Origin: JAFGPS01 sp964628465
GTDB taxonomy: Bacteria; Planctomycetota; Phycisphaerae; Sedimentisphaerales; Anaerobacaceae
Assembly (NCBI GenBank): GCA_964628465.1
Contig: CAZVOA010000017.1
Coordinates: forward strand, 1 to 64,000
Reading direction: 5' to 3'
DNA length: 64,000 nt
A program made the translations under genes and the position numbers. The notes beneath the pieces were generated by a model that saw only the letters and a program-made list of their open reading frames with translations, was not told the origin of the DNA and made no database searches. Below, one piece after another: positions 17,737 to 25,987 of the stretch (within the stretch, counting starts at the first letter, position 1; each line of letters begins with the position of its first letter).

Positions 17737-19074
17737 TCACGCTGTGATAGTTTTGGGGAGAGTGAAACTGAATGTTGAGCCGCCTTCGGGATTGTTATTT
17801 GCCCAGATTTTTCCGCCGTGCTTTTCGATAACCTGTTTGGCGAAAGATAAGCCAAGACCCGTTCCGTCCCGTTCGACTTTGCGGGCATTTTCCGCTCGAT
17901 GGAATTCCTCGAATATTTTTTCCTCTTCACCTTTCGGAATTCCAATACCCGTATCCTTAATCTGAACCAGGTATTCGTCAGGTTTTTCTTTTAAAGTTAA
18001 AACTATGCGGCCGCCGGAAGGAGTGTACCGAACCGCGTTAAAGAGCAGATTCGTAAGAGTTTCTTCGATAAGAACTTTTTCACCTGAAATATTAATAACA
18101 TTTTCAGTCCCTTCATAACTCAGGTTTATCTTCTTTTCATTGGCTCGGTTTTGAACCGTCATAATTGCGCTCGATATTATCTTGTTGAGATGGAAATGTT
18201 CTGCTTCCAGTTTGCCGGCAAGATTCAGCCGGGTGATTTTGAGTAACGCTGTAATGAAATTTATACACTTATGCGTTCTGCGATACGCCCTGCCGACCAA
18301 ATCCTTCTGTTTTTCATTAAGCGGCCCGACCATTTCGCTTTGTACCGGATTTATACAGCTTTCAATCGCCGCGAGGTGTCCTTTTATATCATGAGTGACA
18401 CGCAGGACATATTCGTTTTTAATCACATCTTTTTCCATGAGTTTTTTATTCGCCTGTTCCAATCCGTCTTCCTGCTCTCTCAACTGCTCCATAATGGAAT
18501 TTGTCATATACACAACAAGAACGAGCGTACTTGAAAATACGAAAAGCGTTCCGCTGATAAATGTGAAATCCTTATATAGTTCATGTGCCGCGAAGCCGGT
18601 AAGTTCGTAGTGAGGGATAATCCTGAAACACTCAAGAAAAACGATAAGACTAAAAAGAAAGATGGCAACCCCAGCCTGTATATAACTGCTGCGTTGTTTA
18701 CAGAGAATGCTGCCGATTATCATGTGAAAGACAAAAAAGAAGCAAAATGGATTTTCGATTCCGCCTGAGAAATGCAGTATTGCAGTTAAAATAAAAAGAT
18801 CAGCAAAAATCTGAAACATAATCATTTTGCTGATCGTTTTTTCTTCAGGCTCTTGTCCTGATTTTGTTAATTGGCCGATATAAACAAACAGGATAAAATT
18901 GTATAATAATAATATTCCTGTTATAAAGTATAGTTCCTTTTCCGGTAACGCTACTTTCATGGCGTTTTTCGCGAAAAACACTCCCAAACCGAGAACTAAA
19001 ATAGCAACCCATCTCAGTTTGACAAGCCATCGGGCGCTTTGGATTCGCCTCGAGCTTTTAAGCAGAGTTTCCAT
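17737..19074 (-). CDS. Membrane sensor histidine kinase
   Basis: The 445-aa kinase has about six N-terminal membrane helices (between 22 and 192), a short coiled coil, a HisKA domain with His228 in VTHDIKGHL, and a complete HATPase_c domain (NLLFNAVRYTPSGG, DTGIGIPKGE, GTGLGLSFAKQVI). No PAS or HAMP domain is seen, so sensing is probably in the membrane part. It lies 12 bp after the response-regulator gene at 19087-19476, its likely partner. Targets are not evident; both neighbours (hydrogenase and pilus operons) are candidates only by position. Confidence 0.92.
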   Translation of the reverse strand: METLLKSSRRIQSARWLVKLRWVAILVLGLGVFFAKNAMKVALPEKELYFITGILLLYNFILFVYIGQLTKSGQEPEEKTISKMIMFQIFADLFILTAILHFSGGIENPFCFFFVFHMIIGSILCKQRSSYIQAGVAIFLFSLIVFLECFRIIPHYELTGFAAHELYKDFTFISGTLFVFSSTLVLVVYMTNSIMEQLREQEDGLEQANKKLMEKDVIKNEYVLRVTHDIKGHLAAIESCINPVQSEMVGPLNEKQKDLVGRAYRRTHKCINFITALLKITRLNLAGKLEAEHFHLNKIISSAIMTVQNRANEKKINLSYEGTENVINISGEKVLIEETLTNLLFNAVRYTPSGGRIVLTLKEKPDEYLVQIKDTGIGIPKGEEEKIFEEFHRAENARKVERDGTGLGLSFAKQVIEKHGGKIWANNNPEGGSTFSFTLPKTITA

Positions 19075-19086
19075 AAGCTTTTAATG

Positions 19087-19476
19087 CTATTTTAAAAGTT
19101 TTCCGACCTTCTCTATTAGCACGTCCGGCTTAACCGGTTTCGTAAGATATTCGTCAACCGGAAGCCATGATTCATCGCCGGCAGCGGACTTGAAGTCGAT
19201 TCCCATTTTATCTTTAATAGAAGTAAGCATAAGAATCGGTATATCCTTATATTTGTCATCCGCTTTCAATTTTCTTGCTAATATAAAGCCATCCTGCGTG
19301 GTGCTCATCATTACGTCAAGAATGATTAAATCAGGAAGTTCTTCCTCAAGACTTTCCATAGCCTGCTCGATACCACCAGCATTACTAACTACGTAATGTT
19401 TATTCTCAAGAATAACTCTCATAGCTTCGGTAATATCAGGATCATCATCTACGATAAGAATCTTTGCTTCATTCAT
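19087..19476 (-). CDS. Receiver-only response regulator
   Basis: The 129-aa CheY-like receiver keeps IVDDD (8-12), the phospho-acceptor Asp54 (ILDVMM) and the lysine of YLTKP. It has an insertion around residues 95-108 (FKSAAGDESWLPVD) before the lysine. Receivers with this insert (HypE/DNA-binding-free types) often act as diffusible phosphate carriers. There is no output domain. It is transcribed ahead of the kinase at 17737-19074 and lies about 100 bp downstream of the hydrogenase maturation protease gene. Confidence 0.9.
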   Translation of the reverse strand: MNEAKILIVDDDPDITEAMRVILENKHYVVSNAGGIEQAMESLEEELPDLIILDVMMSTTQDGFILARKLKADDKYKDIPILMLTSIKDKMGIDFKSAAGDESWLPVDEYLTKPVKPDVLIEKVGKLLK

Positions 19477-19574
19477 CCGTATTTTCCTTCATTTTTTAAA
19501 ATTATGTTTATCTTTAATATTTTAAACTTTTTCAGACTTATGTGTCAATAACTATCTCAACCAGCCTAAAAACC

Positions 19575-20033
19575 CTAACCAAGCTCATCACAAATAACTT
19601 TTATATAACTATCGATATTGTCTTCAAGTTCTTTGCTGATAATTCGGCCCAAAGTAATAGTTTTAGGCTGTATGCCGAACAAAACTATTTCCTTTGGGCA
19701 CTGTTCCATGAGCTTTGACATAGTTATAATTTTCATAATATCCTGCTCATGCAAAGACTGATGAGCAAGCTGTTTTACACTTTTAACCTGGTCCGGCGTA
19801 AATCTTCTCATCCGGCCCGGTTCTTCGTCCATATACGCACAATCGATAATAATCGCTCTGTCTCTGCCCTCGAACAGGTGCAGCAATGTTATACCGCCTG
19901 TTCCGGCATCGAAAAAATCAGCTTCAGGGAACTGTTCAGAAAGCTCGGCAAGCCTGTTGATAAGGAAAATGCCAATACCTTCATCCGACATTAACGGATT
20001 GCCCAGTCCCAATACTATCGTCGGCTTTTTCAT
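19575..20033 (-). CDS. NiFe-hydrogenase maturation protease (HycI/HyaD family)
   Basis: The 152-aa endopeptidase trims the C-terminal tail of the hydrogenase large subunit after nickel insertion. It begins MKKPTIVLGLGNPLMSDEGIG, the family signature, and has the nickel-sensing residues in DEGIG (Glu/Asp), DAGTGGI and the His of LAHQSLHEQD. The start at 20033 overlaps the large-subunit stop by 4 bp (ATGA); a longer frame to 20075 would run far into that gene and is not favoured. It is the last gene of the hydrogenase operon and its substrate is very likely the adjacent large subunit. Confidence 0.93.
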   Translation of the reverse strand: MKKPTIVLGLGNPLMSDEGIGIFLINRLAELSEQFPEADFFDAGTGGITLLHLFEGRDRAIIIDCAYMDEEPGRMRRFTPDQVKSVKQLAHQSLHEQDIMKIITMSKLMEQCPKEIVLFGIQPKTITLGRIISKELEDNIDSYIKVICDELG

Positions 20034-21340
20034 ACAAACTGTACATCGAGCATATGTGTCGAGCAGGATATACACGGGTCATACGAGCGGACAAGCATTT
20101 CCATTTTCAGCCGAATCGCATCCTGATCTTCATTAATAATCTCAGGAACGAGTTTTTCAAAATCCTTCTGAATATTCGCGTGATTCTGGTTTGTCGGAAT
20201 GCAAATATCAGCGGCTACGCAATTGCCATTCTTATCGAATTCGTACTGATGGAAAAGGATTCCGCGAGGCGCTTCGACACAGCCTGAACCCTTACCTGCC
20301 TTGGCGGTTACAGGTACGTTAATCTTGCTAAGAGGCTGCAAGCCCTGCGTGAGCAGCTTATCAATTATACCGATGGAAGTAACCACTACCTGTACGCACT
20401 CAACTATCTGGGCAACTGTATTCATATATGGATTGCAGTTACCTTTTTCCAGTCCGAACATTTTCGCTACGCCTTTGGCCGGATCGCAAAGCTGGTCGTA
20501 ATTATTATTGAAACGAGCCAGAGCGCCGACCGCGTAAGAGCCGCGATGCCATTTTGTCCATTTCGCCGTTGACTGGTCAACTACGAACTCATTGGCTACT
20601 GACTGCCAATCCTGAACTGATACTGTCTTTCCGACGAAATCGTTGCTTGTGATATCGCCGTGATAGAATGTATAGTGGTCTGGATGTGTAAGAGATACGT
20701 ATTCTGTATCGCGTGTGAAATTCGGTATATTACCGGCAACGCTGAGAACCGCATTTGCGATAACGACAAGGTCATTAATTGTTGCTTCAAGAGTTGTTTT
20801 CAATTCTTTAAGCTGCTTTTCAGTGGGAACTCGTGACCAGCCGCCCGGTAAAATTGTATTCGGGTGAGTTGGACGGCCTGCTGTAAGCTCTGACCAGTTA
20901 TTGGCTACTCTGTGCGCCCTGATGACTGTTTTTACAACGTCGGGAGCAACCGCTACCAGCGGCACAACCGAAGGTGCGCCGAAAAAGTCAGGAGCCGCAA
21001 GATAACCGGCATGAAGAACGTGACTTTGAAGCTGCTCTGAGTAGTGCATAAGCTGGCGAAGCAAATCCGCCTGCTCTGTAACTTCTACGCCAAGCGCTTT
21101 CTCTACAGCCTTTGTCGCGGCCAGAGAGTGAGTTATAGAGCAAATACCGCAGATACGACTGACGATAATCTGAATATCGTCAAAATGTCGGCCGCGTACC
21201 ATCGCCTCGAAGAACCGCGGCGCTTCAGGTACCTGCCACTCTAATTTATTAATTTTGCCGTCGGCGGCATTTACAACTATATTACCATGTCCCTCAACCC
21301 TGGTGACATGATGAACGTTTATATTTATGGTTTTACTCAT
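20030..21340 (-). CDS. hydA: NiFe hydrogenase large (alpha) subunit, group 3b type
   Basis: The 436-aa catalytic subunit holds the NiFe centre. The two Cys pairs are RICGICSITH (Cys64, Cys67, His71) and DPCISCSTH (Cys423, Cys426, His429) at the C-terminus. The tail of seven residues after His429 is the piece expected to be cut by the maturation protease encoded next. Its ATG overlaps the small-subunit stop by 4 bp. Together with the beta, gamma and delta genes the set matches the soluble heterotetrameric NAD(P)-linked hydrogenases (sulfhydrogenase, HydBGDA order), which work in both directions. Confidence 0.95.
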   Translation of the reverse strand: MSKTININVHHVTRVEGHGNIVVNAADGKINKLEWQVPEAPRFFEAMVRGRHFDDIQIIVSRICGICSITHSLAATKAVEKALGVEVTEQADLLRQLMHYSEQLQSHVLHAGYLAAPDFFGAPSVVPLVAVAPDVVKTVIRAHRVANNWSELTAGRPTHPNTILPGGWSRVPTEKQLKELKTTLEATINDLVVIANAVLSVAGNIPNFTRDTEYVSLTHPDHYTFYHGDITSNDFVGKTVSVQDWQSVANEFVVDQSTAKWTKWHRGSYAVGALARFNNNYDQLCDPAKGVAKMFGLEKGNCNPYMNTVAQIVECVQVVVTSIGIIDKLLTQGLQPLSKINVPVTAKAGKGSGCVEAPRGILFHQYEFDKNGNCVAADICIPTNQNHANIQKDFEKLVPEIINEDQDAIRLKMEMLVRSYDPCISCSTHMLDVQFV

Positions 21341-22083
21341 AATGTAGGCTCCTGGGTACTTCCGAAAAGAACCATTTTACTTTTTAGATTTTCAACGTTT
21401 AATTTATATTTCTGCATTACTTCTTTTGCGGCATCGACGTTCGGATTGTCAACATAGCCACGGCAGCCGAAGCAGCGTGAACCATTTGTCGGGCATCTCG
21501 CGTCACAGCCGGCACGTGTTATAGGTCCAAGACAAATCTGGCCGTAATCCCATAGACATGGATTGCCGTTTGCCTTGCATTCGACACAAACCGGATAATC
21601 CGGAATCTCAGGAGTCTTGCCTACAAGTAAAGACTTCACTATGTACACAAACTCTTTCCTGTGAATCGGGCATCCATGTACCTTGAAATCGACCTTAACG
21701 ACTTCATCAACTGCTTTTGTCATAGCGGTAGCGAGGTGCGGCTTGCCTGCGGCGTCTTTATAAACGCATTTCTTTACCTCATCAAGGTTAAAATTGTTTT
21801 TCAGTTTGTTTACGCCACCCATTGTCGCACAGGCACCGAGAGCAATAAGAATCTTTGCACGGCTTCTGATTGTTTTAATTTTTTCTTCGTCTTGAGGTCT
21901 TGTTATCGAACCTTCAATTATTGCGATATCATATACTTCGCTTTGTTCACTTCTTGCTTCTCGCCATTCGACGACATCAGCGACACCAAGTAAATCCAGA
22001 ATTCCTTCTTCGAGATTTACAATCTGGAGCTGACATCCTTCACAACAGGCGAAATCAAAAATTGCTATCTTTGGTTTACTCAT
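21337..22083 (-). CDS. hydD: NiFe hydrogenase small (delta) subunit
   Basis: The 248-aa subunit carries the Fe-S relay to the active site. The proximal-cluster motif is CCEGCQLQ (about 13-20); further Cys groups are CVECKANGNPCLW, ICLGPITRAGCDARCP and CFGCRGYVDNPN. There is no Tat signal, so the enzyme is cytoplasmic. It directly abuts the gamma-subunit gene and overlaps the large-subunit gene by 4 bp. Confidence 0.94.
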   Translation of the reverse strand: MSKPKIAIFDFACCEGCQLQIVNLEEGILDLLGVADVVEWREARSEQSEVYDIAIIEGSITRPQDEEKIKTIRSRAKILIALGACATMGGVNKLKNNFNLDEVKKCVYKDAAGKPHLATAMTKAVDEVVKVDFKVHGCPIHRKEFVYIVKSLLVGKTPEIPDYPVCVECKANGNPCLWDYGQICLGPITRAGCDARCPTNGSRCFGCRGYVDNPNVDAAKEVMQKYKLNVENLKSKMVLFGSTQEPTL

Positions 22084-22923
22084 TTAAATAGCCTCCGGCA
22101 CATTACCTAAATCGGATTGACAAAATACGGGACCATCGATACATACATAATAATTATTTATCTGGCAATGTCCGCATTTGCCAACACCGCATTTCATTTT
22201 TCTTTCAAGATTGAGATAAATCCTGTCGTTCGATACTTGCTGTTCTTTGAGTGACATAAGTACGAACTTATACATAATGGGTGGTCCGCAAACCAGGACT
22301 TCCGCGTTTTTCAGTTCGTTTTCGATTTTCGGAATAAGCGTTGTAACAACACCAACATTCCCCTTCCAGCTTGCGTCACCTTTATCTACCGTCTCGAGGA
22401 GTTTAATATCATCCCGTTTGGCCCATGCTTCGAGTTCGGAGTGGAATATTCTTTCGGAAGGATTCTTCGTTCCAATCAACACGGTGACATCACCATAATC
22501 ATCTCTGTTATCGAGAACATAATTGATAAAAGAACGCTGAGGTACAAGGCCGATACCGCCGCAGATGAACACAAGGTTTTTGCCTTTTGTTTCTTCTACA
22601 GGATAAACACCTTTTCCCATTGGTCCTCTTATTCCGACCTTATCCCCTGCTTTAAGCTTATGTATAGCATCGGTTACATTTCCGATTTTTCTCACTACCA
22701 GCTCGAAACTGTCACCGAGAGTCGGAGTCGAACTGATTGAAATCGGCGCTTCACCAATTCCAGCGATAGACACTTCGACAAACTGACCTGGAACATATTC
22801 CAGCGGGCTATTATCCATCGAAATCCGCATGTACAGTTCTGTTCCATTGAGCATTTTCAATTCCTGAACTGTAGCAGGCAGAGGCAGATAGATATCTTTC
22901 TTTTCGGCACAACAATCACACAT
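22084..22923 (-). CDS. hydG: Hydrogenase gamma subunit, FAD/NAD(P)-binding oxidoreductase
   Basis: The 279-aa diaphorase subunit passes electrons between NAD(P)H and the Fe-S chain. It has a ferredoxin-reductase-type FAD domain (about 10-105; RGPMGKGVYPVE), an NAD-binding domain (about 110-235; FICGGIGLVPQRSF, VLVCGPPIMYKFV) and a C-terminal 2Fe-2S site (KMKCGVGKCGHC then YVC). A CDCC cluster at the N-terminus (MCDCCAEK) is not usual for the family and may be extra. It lies 15 bp after the beta-subunit gene. Confidence 0.93.
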   Translation of the reverse strand: MCDCCAEKKDIYLPLPATVQELKMLNGTELYMRISMDNSPLEYVPGQFVEVSIAGIGEAPISISSTPTLGDSFELVVRKIGNVTDAIHKLKAGDKVGIRGPMGKGVYPVEETKGKNLVFICGGIGLVPQRSFINYVLDNRDDYGDVTVLIGTKNPSERIFHSELEAWAKRDDIKLLETVDKGDASWKGNVGVVTTLIPKIENELKNAEVLVCGPPIMYKFVLMSLKEQQVSNDRIYLNLERKMKCGVGKCGHCQINNYYVCIDGPVFCQSDLGNVPEAI

Positions 22924-22938
22924 TAAAATTGCTCCTAA

Positions 22939-23976
22939 TTAAATTATTCCAATATCATCTATTAGTTTATTGTAAACATTTACGGGATTCGCGATGTCCG
23001 GCAGGCAGGCGCCAACACATCTGCCACAGCCTACACAGGCAATCTGGCCGCCAATTTTTGACGGAACATATTTACCTTTTCTGTACAGTCTGTGACGGAA
23101 ACGGTCTTCCCTGTTTTTCCTGAACTCATGGTTGCCCGCGACTTTTGTAAATCCATCAAGCAGACAGCCGTCCCAGAATCTCTCGCGTTTGCCGCTTTTA
23201 AGATCCCAGTTCACATCATCCTGAACACCGAAACAATAACATGTCGGGCAAACCTGGTTGCATGAGCCGCATGAAAAACATGTTTTTGCTTTCTCTTCCC
23301 AGACAGGATTGTCATAAGCACGTTCAAGCAGTTTCGGTAAATATGAAGGACTGCATTTCAGTTCATGTTTGTTCAAACCTTTTTTGTTCTTATCCCAGAC
23401 ATCCTGACGTTTTTGCAAATCATCATCGCCTGCTTCTTTGGCGTTTTTGACACCGGCAAGCAATTTTTCACCTTTTTCCGTAGCGGCGTCGGCTATATAG
23501 CTATCACCGATATCAGTCAAAAGTACATCGTAACCTTCTTCGACAACCGCTGTGTTCATCGATGAAGCGAATACGTTCTTCGACGGCTTTACAACATCAC
23601 ATGCCACGATTGTCGCGTTATTACGGCGAGCAAAGTAATGACTGTCATAATTGTCCTGGCTGAACAGCATGTCCATCTGGTTGATGGCAATCATATCATA
23701 CGGATGAACTCCGAGAAGAACGAACTTATCGCAGTCATATTCTGACTTGTAAGCGCCCTGCCCCTGATATGTTACAAGTGTTTCGCAAGGAGGTTGAAAA
23801 AATTTCTTCGGAGGCTGCAAAGTAACGTCATAATCAAGTCTCAGCTCATTAGATGACTCAAGCAGACTATAATCGAATTTGTCGCCTTTAGCCTTCACAC
23901 CATAGACTTTTGTCGTGCGGATTAACTGGTCCACAAGAAGTCCAAATTCTTTTTTTGCAATTTTCTTAATACTCAT
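22939..23976 (-). CDS. hydB: Hydrogenase beta subunit, 4Fe-4S dicluster protein
   Basis: The 345-aa protein matches the beta subunit of sulfhydrogenase/anaerobic sulfite reductase A type proteins. Two 4Fe-4S motifs are visible: CFSCGSCNQVCPTCYCF (about 237-253) and CVGCGRCVGACLPDIANP (about 313-330). It relays electrons between the gamma subunit and the hydrogenase core. It is the first structural gene of the operon, 63 bp after rex. Confidence 0.93.
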   Translation of the reverse strand: MSIKKIAKKEFGLLVDQLIRTTKVYGVKAKGDKFDYSLLESSNELRLDYDVTLQPPKKFFQPPCETLVTYQGQGAYKSEYDCDKFVLLGVHPYDMIAINQMDMLFSQDNYDSHYFARRNNATIVACDVVKPSKNVFASSMNTAVVEEGYDVLLTDIGDSYIADAATEKGEKLLAGVKNAKEAGDDDLQKRQDVWDKNKKGLNKHELKCSPSYLPKLLERAYDNPVWEEKAKTCFSCGSCNQVCPTCYCFGVQDDVNWDLKSGKRERFWDGCLLDGFTKVAGNHEFRKNREDRFRHRLYRKGKYVPSKIGGQIACVGCGRCVGACLPDIANPVNVYNKLIDDIGII

Positions 23977-24039
23977 TTGTGTTCCCTATAATATTTCAAT
24001 CATTCCTGATTAACTATGTACTTTCACACGAGTTTGTTT

Positions 24040-24663
24040 CTATCCATTAGGTGCATAATACGGCATTCTCGCAAGGTATCCCGCTATATCAATAGTCATT
24101 ACTTTTACCTTCTTGGGAACCATTATATAACAAGGAGAAAAATTAAGAATACCCGTAACACCGGCTTTAACGAGAGCATCCGCAACTTCCTGAGCATAAT
24201 TTCTCGGAACCGCAATAATAGCATGTTTAATTTTATCATTTTTTATTACATCAATTTTTGCGACATCCTGTATTTTGATGTTTTCGATTTTCTGTCCTAT
24301 TTTCCTGGGATCATTATCGAAAGCCGCTGTAAGCTCGAAGCCGTACAACTGAAATCCTGAATAAGTAAGAATAGCCGAACCAAGATTGCCGACGCCAACC
24401 AGGACGGCTTTCTGAAGCGGACCAAGCTTTAAGATTCCTTTAATCTCAATGCAAAGTTTCCTTATATCATATCCAACACCGCGCACACCGAAATCGCCGA
24501 AATAAGAAAAATCTTTACGAATCTGACACGAATTTACCCCAACATAATCAGCAAACTTCTTGCTGGATATACTCAATTGGCCTTCCTCAATCAAAAACAT
24601 CAGGCCCCGGAGATATACCGGCAATCTGCGAATTGTCTCATCAGGTATTCGTTTTTGTTTCAT
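24040..24663 (-). CDS. rex: Redox-sensing transcriptional repressor Rex
   Basis: The 207-aa repressor has the winged-helix N-domain (about 1-80; SSKKFADYVGVNSCQIRKD, the DNA-reading part, and FGVRGVGY) and a Rossmann NAD(H)-binding C-domain (GVGNLGSAIL, about 91). Rex leaves DNA when NADH rises and so opens fermentative pathways. The gene heads the hydrogenase operon and a Rex-type palindrome lies at 24719-24736 in its own leader, so it very likely controls itself and the hydrogenase. RBS AAGGA lies a few bases before the ATG. Confidence 0.96.
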   Translation of the reverse strand: MKQKRIPDETIRRLPVYLRGLMFLIEEGQLSISSKKFADYVGVNSCQIRKDFSYFGDFGVRGVGYDIRKLCIEIKGILKLGPLQKAVLVGVGNLGSAILTYSGFQLYGFELTAAFDNDPRKIGQKIENIKIQDVAKIDVIKNDKIKHAIIAVPRNYAQEVADALVKAGVTGILNFSPCYIMVPKKVKVMTIDIAGYLARMPYYAPNG

Positions 24664-24718
24664 CTGTCCTTCTTTATATTCTTAAAACAACGGATCACAA
24701 AAAATACGCTATTTGCGA

Positions 24719-24736
24719 TTGTGTTCACATTCACAA
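24719..24736 (-). promoter_or_regulatory. Rex operator
   Basis: On the minus strand the site reads TTGTGAATGTGAACACAA, against the Rex consensus TTGTGAA-n4-TTCACAA. One half is perfect and the other differs in two places. It lies just downstream of the predicted rex start point. Confidence 0.8.
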
Positions 24737-24749
24737 AGAGCATAATATT

Positions 24750-24778
24750 AATTTATAGATTTTCTCAACCTTTGTCAA
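24750..24778 (-). promoter_or_regulatory. Promoter of the rex-hydrogenase operon
   Basis: TTGACA (24773-24778) and TAAATT (24750-24755) on the minus strand are spaced by 17 bp. Transcription would start near 24743, seven bases before the Rex operator, an arrangement suited to repression. Confidence 0.65.
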
Positions 24779-24938
24779 AATAAATTTTAATTATTCTTTG
24801 AATTTAAGATTGAGACATAAAGAGTTGATGTACAATGACTTATATTATTCTTCAGAAAGATTTGTAAATTTAAAAAGAAAAATATTTTAAAATATAGTCG
24901 CAGTGGTGTTTATTTGTATTTGAAATTCAAGATTGTAT

Positions 24939-25697
24939 TTACCGTAATTTTACCTTTATTTCAGGGCGATACAAATAATTCGGTTTCAGTGCCATAGGGT
25001 CGCTAAATTGATTATTTTTTGCCATTTCCCTTCCGATTTTATAAACACAGGAAGCTCTTGGACTCCAGTATTTTTCTTCCAGGAAGTTGATATTCTCATC
25101 CTGAAATTCCTGTTTGTAATATAACAATCCATCTCCAAGCAGCCAAATTGAATTGCCGTCTTTGATAGTTTTTTCTCGAAATTCCCCTGCGTTCATTATA
25201 GAATCATCCATAACCTTAACGATTGATAAATCAGTGTCGTTTCGTACCACGTTATATTCGGAAACAAAGAACTGCCCTCTTTTTGCGTCAAGAATCGCCG
25301 CTACTCTATCTATTTCTTTGCCTGAAGCAACGTCCGATATCCCTTTCACTTTATGAGATTCTTTAATAGCTTCTATCGCGTTGAAAGCAACGGCATCCAA
25401 AGAATCGACAGCAACGATTTTTATTGAATTTGCTAAATACATCATTTTCGCAAGCGAAACCGCTATACGCAAACCAGTAAAACTGCCGGGTCCATTAGAA
25501 ATATACAATTGTTCAATATTGTCCGGCTTGAGTTTAAATTGATCCAGCAGGCCTTGTATAGATGGAAAAACCTCTGAACTGTGCTTCATAAAGCCTGAAA
25601 ATGATGTCTCCGCCGCGATTTCATCACCAAAGCCCAATGCGACTGAGCCTAACCTGCTTGACGTTTCTATTGCTAAAATTACTGGTTTATTCTTCAT
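24939..25697 (-). CDS. tsaB: tRNA threonylcarbamoyladenosine biosynthesis protein TsaB
   Basis: The 252-aa protein is the ASKHA-fold partner of TsaD in making the t6A base of ANN-decoding tRNAs. It opens with ILAIETSSRLGSVALG and has the family signature SNGPGSFTGLRIAVSLAK (about 67-84). Length is normal. An insertion around 118-135 (ESHKVKGISDVASGKE) is not usual. It stands alone behind the rex promoter region, 275 bp from rex. The far end of the gene (25697) faces the plus-strand secretin. Confidence 0.93.
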   Translation of the reverse strand: MKNKPVILAIETSSRLGSVALGFGDEIAAETSFSGFMKHSSEVFPSIQGLLDQFKLKPDNIEQLYISNGPGSFTGLRIAVSLAKMMYLANSIKIVAVDSLDAVAFNAIEAIKESHKVKGISDVASGKEIDRVAAILDAKRGQFFVSEYNVVRNDTDLSIVKVMDDSIMNAGEFREKTIKDGNSIWLLGDGLLYYKQEFQDENINFLEEKYWSPRASCVYKIGREMAKNNQFSDPMALKPNYLYRPEIKVKLR

Positions 25698-25848
25698 AAT
25701 TACTCAATTCATTTCAAACCTGATTTTTGCCATTAAAAAAGGCTTTTTGATATTATTATATTTTCTAATTGCCGTGAAACAACTTATTGGTTATAATACT
25801 AAAGATATAGATATTATCGGCCAAACATACTTAAATCAAATTTTTCTC

Positions 25849-25876
25849 TTGCAATAATCTAAAATTTTAGTACACT
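25849..25876 (+). promoter_or_regulatory. Possible promoter of the large secretin gene
   Basis: TTGCAA (25849-25854) and TACACT (25871-25876), spacing 16 bp, lie about 110 bp before the chosen start codon. Confidence 0.4.
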
Positions 25877-25987
25877 GAAGAAATATAAGTCCGGTCTATA
25901 ACTTGAAACTGGAGGTTGTTGAAACATATTAAAATCGTTGGGTGTTTCCCTACGAGGGTGGTTTTTATTGAAGGCAGGAGGTTTATT

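Noticed and set aside
20034..20075. Longer start for the hydrogenase maturation protease
   Set aside because: It runs into the large-subunit gene; the ATG at 20033 gives the family N-terminus and a 4-bp overlap.
25916..25987. Extension of the large secretin upstream of 25988
   Set aside because: The TTG at 25916 abuts GGAGG with no spacing, and the added residues precede a normal signal peptide. The TTG at 25988 has a perfect RBS.
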